This document shows positions 1-3,996 of a DNA stretch of 5,655 nucleotides, one piece after another. The notes beneath the pieces are model-generated. The model was not told the origin of the DNA. It did no database searches and saw only the letters and a program-made list of their open reading frames with translations. Positions within the stretch are counted from its first letter, which is position 1, and every line of letters starts with the position of its first letter. Origin of the DNA: Methanobacteriaceae archaeon UBA349. Lineage in GTDB: Archaea; Methanobacteriota; Methanobacteria; Methanobacteriales; Methanobacteriaceae. The stretch spans positions 6,284 to 11,938 of the forward strand of contig DAWK01000137.1 of the NCBI GenBank assembly GCA_002509745.1. Direction: 5' to 3'. Position numbers and translations under genes: made by a program.

Positions 1-226
1 TTAGAGAAGATTTAAATAATTATTAATCTTAAAATACTTTTAAAAAACACTTAAATACTATCTTAATTTCTTATAATTACTTTTAAAATACATTTATTCT
101 TTATATTTGTTTTAAACCATTTTTTTATTACTATTTATTTAATTTAATAGATATGAGATTAAATAATAAAATAATTGAACTTAAAAACAATTAATTTAAA
201 TTAATTATTAATTATGTGGTGTTAAA
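1..226. other. AT-rich gene-free leader upstream of nth
   Basis: No open frame of credible length or codon character is visible on either strand here. The stretch is almost all A and T, with many TATA-like words, so no single promoter can be picked with confidence. The best-placed candidates lie within about 191-210, which includes a perfect 14-bp palindrome (TTAATTTAAATTAA, 191-204) just upstream of the GGTG motif at 218-221. It most likely holds the archaeal promoter and leader of nth. No structured RNA is recognisable. Confidence 0.6.
218..221 (+). promoter_or_regulatory. Candidate Shine-Dalgarno motif (GGTG) of nth
   Basis: GGTG matches the core of the methanogen Shine-Dalgarno sequence, complementary to the CACC near the 3' end of archaeal 16S rRNA. 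It lies 29 bases before the ATG at 251, too far to serve it, but only 5 bases before the in-frame ATT at 227. It therefore argues for a start upstream of 251. Confidence 0.5.
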
Positions 227-877
227 ATTCCAGAACGTATTGAAACTATAATGGATGAGCTTAGAGTTCTTTATAATCTTCGAGTTTTTGAAGATAACGA
301 TCCTTACCGTGTTTTAATTAGAACCATACTTTCCCAAAGGACTCGAGATGAAAATACTGATCAGGCCAGTGCAGAATTATTTGCTGAGTACCCTAATATG
401 GAAGATGTGGCCATAGCTCCTCAAGAAAGATTAGAAAAGCTGGTTAAAAAAGCAGGGTTTTTTAGAGTCAAATCCAAAAGAATAAAAGAAGTTTCTAATA
501 TTTTACTGGATGAATACGAAGGGATTGTTCCAGATACCATGGATGAACTTTTAAAACTTCCTGGTGTGGGCCGTAAAACCGCCAATTGTGTTCTGGTTTA
601 TGCCTTTGAAAAGCCAGCCATTCCCGTAGATACTCACGTGCACCGTATCTCTAATAGAATCGGTCTAGTAAATACAAAAGACCCTGATGCAACTGAACGT
701 GAACTGGAAAAAGTTGTTCTTAAAAAGTTCTGGATTGAATTAAATGACCTCATGGTACAGTTTGGCCAAGATATTTGCAGGCCCATAGGGCCCAAGCATG
801 AGGAATGTCCCATTGCTGAGATTTGTGATTATTATCAGGGTATTTTGAATCAGGAAGAAAATGAAAAAGAAGACTGA
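227..877 (+). CDS. nth: Endonuclease III (HhH-GPD DNA glycosylase/AP lyase)
   Basis: Bifunctional base excision repair enzyme that removes oxidised pyrimidines and nicks the abasic site by beta-elimination. Numbered from the ATG at 251 (208 residues), it shows the SQxTxD segment (28-33), the helix-hairpin-helix LPGVGRKTA with catalytic Lys109, and the VDTHVHR segment with catalytic Asp127. The C-terminal iron-sulphur loop has Cys176, Cys186 and Cys192, but His183 sits where E. coli Nth has its second cysteine ligand (C-X6-C-X2-C-X5-C). Start: the frame is open back to a stop at 209-211, and the codons before 251 encode PERIETI, which aligns with the E. coli N-terminus (RLEILTRLR against [10 protein letters not shown]). 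I therefore place the start at ATT 227, behind GGTG at 218-221, giving 216 residues (E. coli Nth has 211). A conservative alternative is ATG 251, which has no visible ribosome binding site. The family assignment is near certain; the start is not. Confidence 0.93.
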   Translation: MPERIETIMDELRVLYNLRVFEDNDPYRVLIRTILSQRTRDENTDQASAELFAEYPNMEDVAIAPQERLEKLVKKAGFFRVKSKRIKEVSNILLDEYEGIVPDTMDELLKLPGVGRKTANCVLVYAFEKPAIPVDTHVHRISNRIGLVNTKDPDATERELEKVVLKKFWIELNDLMVQFGQDICRPIGPKHEECPIAEICDYYQGILNQEENEKED

Positions 878-882
878 TTTTT
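878..882 (+). terminator. Weak oligo-T terminator after nth
   Basis: A run of five T immediately follows the nth stop codon and a second T5 lies at 921-925. Archaeal RNA polymerase terminates at such oligo-T tracts without needing a hairpin. In a background this AT-rich the assignment is tentative. Confidence 0.35.
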
Positions 883-950
883 AATTTATTAGTATTTTCA
901 ATTTAAATAATATGGATATATTTTTCTATTTAGATGTAATAAAAAATGAT

Positions 951-963
951 ATTATATTTAAAT
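951..963 (+). promoter_or_regulatory. TATA-like element upstream of the DUF2085 gene
   Basis: The sequence ATTATATTTAAAT resembles an archaeal TATA box and is preceded by an A-rich stretch (941-946) that could be a BRE. Its centre lies about 23 bases before the ATG at 980, so transcription would begin at or very near the start codon. This suggests a leaderless mRNA and fits the absence of a GGTG-type motif before that ATG. Confidence 0.4.
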
Positions 964-979
964 CTATTAAAGATTAATA

Positions 980-1360
980 ATGAATAATCAATTTTTGTCT
1001 GAAGAATCTAAAAATCTTTCAAAAGTGTACATCTGTCACCGTTTACCTAATCGGACTTTTAAAATTAGAGGATATTACTTTCCAGTTTGTTCTCGATGCA
1101 TTGGAATGTATATTGCGGCCTTTTCTTATTTCGTTTTAGCTATGTTTTATTATATTAATTATGACTTAACTTTAATGATAACTGCCTTATTATTAATAAT
1201 TCCTACATTTATCGATGGGTTAACTCAATTAATCGGTTTCAGAGAAAGTAACAATACATTAAGGTTTTTTTCAGGTTTAATTGCAGGAATTGGTCTTGCA
1301 ATATTCATTAAATACTTTAAAATAATATTAATGGGGGTTAATTATGGTTTATTGTCCTAA
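980..1360 (+). CDS. DUF2085-type small membrane protein
   Basis: A 126-residue integral membrane protein of the DUF2085 type, whose function is not established. Family marks seen here are the N-terminal CHR motif (Cys19-His20-Arg21), a second cysteine pair in PVCSRCIG (Cys37, Cys40), an aspartate-glycine after the second hydrophobic stretch (FIDG, 77-80), and the RESNNTLR segment (88-95) before the last helix. Three membrane helices are likely at about 42-58, 63-78 and 97-114. The Cys19/His20/Cys37/Cys40 set could bind a metal or form disulphides; that is inference. No Shine-Dalgarno motif precedes the ATG, and the nearby TATA-like element suggests a leaderless transcript. The 3' end overlaps the zinc-ribbon gene by 17 bases, so the two are probably co-transcribed. 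Base composition is low (9-19 G+C per 60 bases in the lines I counted). Confidence 0.8.
   Translation: MNNQFLSEESKNLSKVYICHRLPNRTFKIRGYYFPVCSRCIGMYIAAFSYFVLAMFYYINYDLTLMITALLLIIPTFIDGLTQLIGFRESNNTLRFFSGLIAGIGLAIFIKYFKIILMGVNYGLLS
1333..1339 (+). promoter_or_regulatory. Ribosome binding site of the zinc-ribbon gene, inside the DUF2085 gene
   Basis: GGGGGTT lies 4 bases before the ATG at 1344 and resembles the consensus GGAGGTGAT. It is embedded in codons for Gly119 and Val120 of the upstream protein. It fixes the start of the zinc-ribbon gene and supports coupled translation across the overlap. Confidence 0.65.
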
Positions 1361-1970
1361 ATGTGGAAAGGAAAATACTGATCAAAATAAGTTCTGTGAT
1401 AATTGTGGAATAGAATTGACTAAAAGTGTGAATAAGGATCAACAAGTTGATAAACAAGCTAAAGGATTGCAGGGTTGGTGGAGTCAGCAAAATTCTGGTG
1501 TTAAAGTATTGAGTATATTTGGAGTTTGTTGTATAGGCCTTATATTGATTGTTGGGATATTTGGAATGTTATCACCTGATCAAAATACATCTAATGTGAC
1601 AAATACTTCTTTAGATGAGCCCACAACTACAACTAATACGACAAGTGGTGTTTCTTCTCCAACGTGGCATAGTGTAGCAACTTTCACAGGTACTGGGGAT
1701 AAAGATACCGACACATTCCAAATTAAAGGAGATAAATTTAAGTTAAAAGTTACAGCCAAAACAGAAAGCTTAGAATATGGTCTTTTTTCAGTATATGTTT
1801 ATCCAGAAGGTGAAACAGCATCTTATTCTGGCCAAGGAGCTATTGATAGTTTTGATAAAAACACTGAAACTGATGAATTCTTTATAAACGCTGGTTCTGG
1901 CACTTATTATCTTAAAACAATAGCTGCAAATTTAGATAAATGGAATATAGAGGTTTTTGACTATTATTAA
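1344..1970 (+). CDS. Zinc-ribbon membrane-anchored protein with outer beta-rich domain
   Basis: A 208-residue protein in three parts. Residues 3-25 form a zinc ribbon with two knuckles, CPKCG and CDNCG (Cys4, Cys7, Cys18, Cys21), of the short N-terminal type common in archaeal membrane proteins. A charged, Gln-rich stretch and a Gly-Trp-Trp follow (26-52), then one hydrophobic helix at about 54-76. A Thr/Asn/Ser-rich linker (77-107) carries four N-X-S/T sequons (Asn81, 84, 87, 98). Residues 108-208 look like a beta-sandwich: alternating hydrophobic strands, Gly turns, a GTYYLKT strand and a closing W-x-I-x-V strand. The expected topology is zinc ribbon inside and beta domain outside. No enzyme motif is visible and the function is unknown; sensing or scaffolding at the cell surface is speculation. 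The start is set by the GGGGGTT motif. It shares an overlap with the DUF2085 gene. Confidence 0.8.
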   Translation: MVYCPKCGKENTDQNKFCDNCGIELTKSVNKDQQVDKQAKGLQGWWSQQNSGVKVLSIFGVCCIGLILIVGIFGMLSPDQNTSNVTNTSLDEPTTTTNTTSGVSSPTWHSVATFTGTGDKDTDTFQIKGDKFKLKVTAKTESLEYGLFSVYVYPEGETASYSGQGAIDSFDKNTETDEFFINAGSGTYYLKTIAANLDKWNIEVFDYY

Positions 1971-1976
1971 ACCTCA

Positions 1977-1983
1977 TTTTTTT
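1977..1983 (+). terminator. Oligo-T terminator of the rightward genes
   Basis: A run of seven T lies 6 bases after the stop codon of the zinc-ribbon gene. This is the type of U-rich signal that archaeal RNA polymerase uses, and it fits the end of the DUF2085/zinc-ribbon transcript before the convergent genes. Confidence 0.5.
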
Positions 1984-1984
1984 C

Positions 1985-2000
1985 ATTTAAAATTTTAAAT
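1985..2000. repeat. Perfect 16-bp AT palindrome between convergent genes
   Basis: ATTTAAAATTTTAAAT is identical to its reverse complement. It sits between the oligo-T tracts of the two converging transcripts. It may form a weak hairpin that helps termination in both directions, or it may be a chance product of A/T-only sequence. Confidence 0.35.
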
Positions 2001-2004
2001 AATC

Positions 2005-2012
2005 AAAAAAAA
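2005..2012 (-). terminator. Oligo-T terminator of the 101-residue gene
   Basis: Eight A on the plus strand give a T8 run on the minus strand, 30 bases past the stop codon of the leftward gene. It is the best candidate for the end of the leftward transcript. Confidence 0.5.
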
Positions 2013-2041
2013 TAGTTATTTAAATATTATTTCAAATATTA

Positions 2042-2347
2042 TTAGATCCTTTTATCTGGAATTCTTTGTTGTTCAGCAGTTCCTTTTCCAGATTCTTTAT
2101 CTTCATCATATCTTTTAGCTGATTTTTTAGAACTATGTTCTGCTTGTGGCCTTATAAGGTTCCTTTCCAAGAAATAACGTTCTTCAACCAATCTATTTAG
2201 AACTTTCTTAAAATCAGGCCTTGATAAATCTGGGAAATCCAGTATTAGTGCACTATATAATCTTTTTTCAATATAAACGCCATTATGTTCTTTTAAAATT
2301 TCATCAGCCCTATTTTCTATTTTTAAAAGTTTATCGTTATCAGTCAT
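2042..2347 (-). CDS. Hypothetical 101-residue protein, possible winged helix
   Basis: I do not recognise this protein. It is soluble, with no signal peptide or membrane helix. Residues 8-63 look ordered: a helix (about 8-20), a second helix around RLYSALILDF (29-38), a third over SRPDFKKVLNRLVEE (42-56), then a short hydrophobic stretch YFLERNLIRP (58-67). Helix-helix-helix-strand in this size range is reminiscent of a winged-helix DNA-binding fold, but that is inference from pattern alone. Residues 68-101 are rich in Lys, Glu, Ser and Gln and are probably disordered. Gene status is supported by a GGAGA ribosome binding site (2354-2358) 6 bases before the ATG, an AT-rich promoter-like region further upstream and a T8 tract after the stop. 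It shares its direction with the antiporter gene, 176 bases upstream, but seems to have its own promoter. Confidence 0.7.
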   Translation of the reverse strand: MTDNDKLLKIENRADEILKEHNGVYIEKRLYSALILDFPDLSRPDFKKVLNRLVEERYFLERNLIRPQAEHSSKKSAKRYDEDKESGKGTAEQQRIPDKRI

Positions 2348-2353
2348 TTTTTA

Positions 2354-2358
2354 TCTCC
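2354..2358 (-). promoter_or_regulatory. Ribosome binding site of the 101-residue gene
   Basis: On the minus strand GGAGA precedes the ATG with a 6-base spacer. It is one of the clearest Shine-Dalgarno motifs in the window and supports both the reality and the start of this otherwise unrecognised gene. Confidence 0.65.
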
Positions 2359-2376
2359 GTAATCTAAAGGATTTAA

Positions 2377-2389
2377 ATTATAATATAAT
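2377..2389 (-). promoter_or_regulatory. TATA-like element of the 101-residue gene
   Basis: Read on the minus strand this is TATTATATTATAA, 30-42 bases before the ATG. Initiation about 25 bases downstream would give a short leader that includes the GGAGA site. The AT-rich background lowers certainty. Confidence 0.4.
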
Positions 2390-2492
2390 AGTATGTTTTT
2401 TCTAAATAATGTATATTTCTAAAATCTATCATCTAAAATTAAAGATTTGAAAGCATTTTTTCTATTATCAATTAATAAGCATTAGTTTATTT

Positions 2493-2498
2493 AAAAAA
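2493..2498 (-). terminator. Oligo-T terminator after the antiporter gene
   Basis: The minus strand reads GAAAAACTTTTTT, ending in T6, 26 bases past the antiporter stop codon. It suits an archaeal oligo-T terminator and would separate the antiporter transcript from the 101-residue gene. Confidence 0.4.
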
Positions 2499-2523
2499 GT
2501 TTTTCATTGAAGATGATTTTAAA

Positions 2524-3723
2524 TTATTTAACTTCTTCAACTCCAAAAGCACTCTTACCCACATACCGCACGGCCAGGGCCCCTAAAGGTGAAGTAAACA
2601 ATATTGATAAAACAGCAATGGCCAGAATCAGCTCCCCAGAGGCCACACCCGCGGCCAAGGGTATGGCCCCTATGGTGGCTTGTACCGTGGCTTTAGGTAT
2701 GAATGAAACCACGCAGAATAGTTTTTCTTTTAAATTAAATTCAGTTCCCATAAGTGAGATATAAACTCCAGCACTACGGGCAGCTAAACCTATTAAAAGC
2801 ACTAAAATACCAATTAAAGTATAATTCCAAACTAATAGAAGATTTACCTGAGATCCTACCAGTACAAATACTAGTATTTCAGCAAATATCCATATCTTAT
2901 TGAAAGTATGGGATAATGGAACTCCTAAATCACTTCGGCGATCCATAATCACGAAACTGAGAACCATAACTCCTACCAGCCCGGCCAAGGGGATTATAGG
3001 TGTTGAGAAATCCCCTATATTCTTTAATATTATGGCAAAGGCCAGCACCAGCAATGCTTTTTCAGTATTGTGAATATCGAACTTTCTAAATATGGTCAGA
3101 GTAACTAATGCAACTATAAAACCAATTACCGCGCCTAAAACGATGGAAATGGGTATAGATAAGATTTCTCCAGCAATGTTTATGGAAGATCCTCCATAGA
3201 TTCCCATAATGGCTGAAAAGACGGCAATAACTATTACATCGTCCAGGGCAGCGCTGGCCAGAATCAGATTAGGTATTCCTTTTGAGGTACCGATTTTTTT
3301 ATCAATAAAAGAAAGCATTTGGGGTACTATAACTGCCGGAGATACAGCGGCCACAATGAATCCTAACATGGCTGACTCTAAAAGTGGAATTCCCAGTAAA
3401 AGATGGCCCACTGCCATTATGGTCAGACCTTCCAGTAAGCTGGGTATAAAACTCATCTTAACTACCGAAAGGCCCACATTATGGATGGAATCTTTATTTA
3501 TACCAAAACCAGCTCGCAGGAGAATAATTATGAGTGTTAAGATTCGGATGTCTGGTGAAATATTCATTAAATTGCTACTAATTAAATTGAAACAATAGGG
3601 CCCTATTAAAATTCCCAGGATTAACATTCCAAAAAAACCAGGCATTTTGATTTTTTCAAATCCCTTAGTAAATACCAATCCCAGTATTATGATTATTGCT
3701 AAAGAAAGGGCCACGGACTCCAT
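2524..3723 (-). CDS. Cation/proton antiporter (CPA superfamily)
   Basis: A 399-residue membrane protein that should exchange Na+ or K+ for protons, for pH and salt homeostasis. About 12-13 hydrophobic helices are visible across residues 4-387. Family marks are the LLRAGFGI segment (68-75), the unwound-helix type segment AVSPAVIVPQM (126-136), and the ion-binding pair Asp161-Asp162 in AALDDVIVI. A conserved-looking Pro-Lys in FIPKATVQATIGAIP (Lys344) also fits; in related antiporters a basic residue in this part of the fold pairs with the core aspartates. Asp-Asp rather than Asn-Asp is typical of electrogenic exchangers. Length is normal for a bare transport domain; there is no C-terminal TrkA-N or USP regulatory domain. 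The ATG at 3723 is the only sensible start because a stop lies 7 codons upstream. No GGTG motif precedes it. The substrate cation cannot be read from sequence. Confidence 0.9.
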   Translation of the reverse strand: MESVALSLAIIIILGLVFTKGFEKIKMPGFFGMLILGILIGPYCFNLISSNLMNISPDIRILTLIIILLRAGFGINKDSIHNVGLSVVKMSFIPSLLEGLTIMAVGHLLLGIPLLESAMLGFIVAAVSPAVIVPQMLSFIDKKIGTSKGIPNLILASAALDDVIVIAVFSAIMGIYGGSSINIAGEILSIPISIVLGAVIGFIVALVTLTIFRKFDIHNTEKALLVLAFAIILKNIGDFSTPIIPLAGLVGVMVLSFVIMDRRSDLGVPLSHTFNKIWIFAEILVFVLVGSQVNLLLVWNYTLIGILVLLIGLAARSAGVYISLMGTEFNLKEKLFCVVSFIPKATVQATIGAIPLAAGVASGELILAIAVLSILFTSPLGALAVRYVGKSAFGVEEVK

Positions 3724-3735
3724 TTTTATCGCTAA

Positions 3736-3748
3736 ATTATATTATAAG
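3736..3748 (-). promoter_or_regulatory. TATA-like element of the antiporter gene
   Basis: The minus strand reads TTATAATATAATT, centred about 19 bases before the ATG. Initiation 22-27 bases downstream would fall at the start codon, suggesting leaderless translation, in keeping with the lack of a Shine-Dalgarno motif. A second TATA-like core lies inside the inverted repeat further upstream. Confidence 0.4.
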
Positions 3749-3794
3749 ATTTATTTTGTTTTTTGATTATAAAAATTAAAATAATAATAAATCT

Positions 3795-3827
3795 TAATCT
3801 AAATTTTATTATATTTAATTTAGATTA
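3795..3827. repeat. Perfect 11-bp inverted repeat with 11-base spacer
   Basis: TAATCTAAATT (3795-3805) and AATTTAGATTA (3817-3827) are exact reverse complements. The spacer on the minus strand reads AAATATAATAA, which is TATA-like. Placement 72-104 bases upstream of the antiporter start suits a regulator-binding operator or an RNA hairpin, but no known regulator site is recognised. Confidence 0.55.
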
Positions 3828-3972
3828 CTATTTAATTAATTTAATGAATTATGGGTAATTTAAAATCAAAATAGTAAAATAAGTTTTAAAATTGGACTAA
3901 AAGAAGTTTAAAAAATACACTTAAAAAAATCAAATGAAAATGAAGATAATGTAAAATAGAATTCAAAAGATT

Positions 3973-3978
3973 AAAAAA
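3973..3978 (-). terminator. Oligo-T terminator after the DHH gene
   Basis: A6 on the plus strand gives T6 on the minus strand, 18 bases past the DHH stop codon. It fits a simple archaeal terminator. Confidence 0.45.
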
Positions 3979-3996
3979 TTAATTTCATCTAAGATA

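Larger units (their letters stand above)
3724..3996. other. AT-rich gene-free region between the DHH and antiporter genes
   Basis: 273 bases with no credible gene on either strand; the longest ATG frames are a few codons. It holds the likely promoter of the antiporter (TATA-like TTATAATATAATT on the minus strand, about 3736-3748), the 11-bp inverted repeat at 3795-3827, and the downstream oligo-T tract of the DHH gene. No structured RNA is recognised. Confidence 0.6.

Noticed and set aside
42..58. AAAAAACACTTAAATAC resembling AAAAAATACACTTAAA near 3910-3923, as a possible dispersed repeat
   Set aside because: The match is short, needs a gap, and consists mostly of A and T in very AT-rich gaps, so chance is the simplest explanation.
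2451..2483. AAGCATT occurring twice (2451-2457 and 2477-2483), as a possible operator or target-site duplication
   Set aside because: Seven bases in an AT-rich gap with no insertion or symmetry between the copies; not distinguishable from chance.
2507..2764. Plus-strand open frame of 85 codons across the antiporter 3' end
   Set aside because: It lies opposite the antiporter coding strand, has no ribosome binding site, and its product has no family features. It is a shadow of the real gene.
3209..3598. Plus-strand open frame of 129 codons inside the antiporter gene
   Set aside because: It is antisense to clear antiporter helices, including the Asp-Asp region. The translation resembles no protein family and no ribosome binding site is seen.
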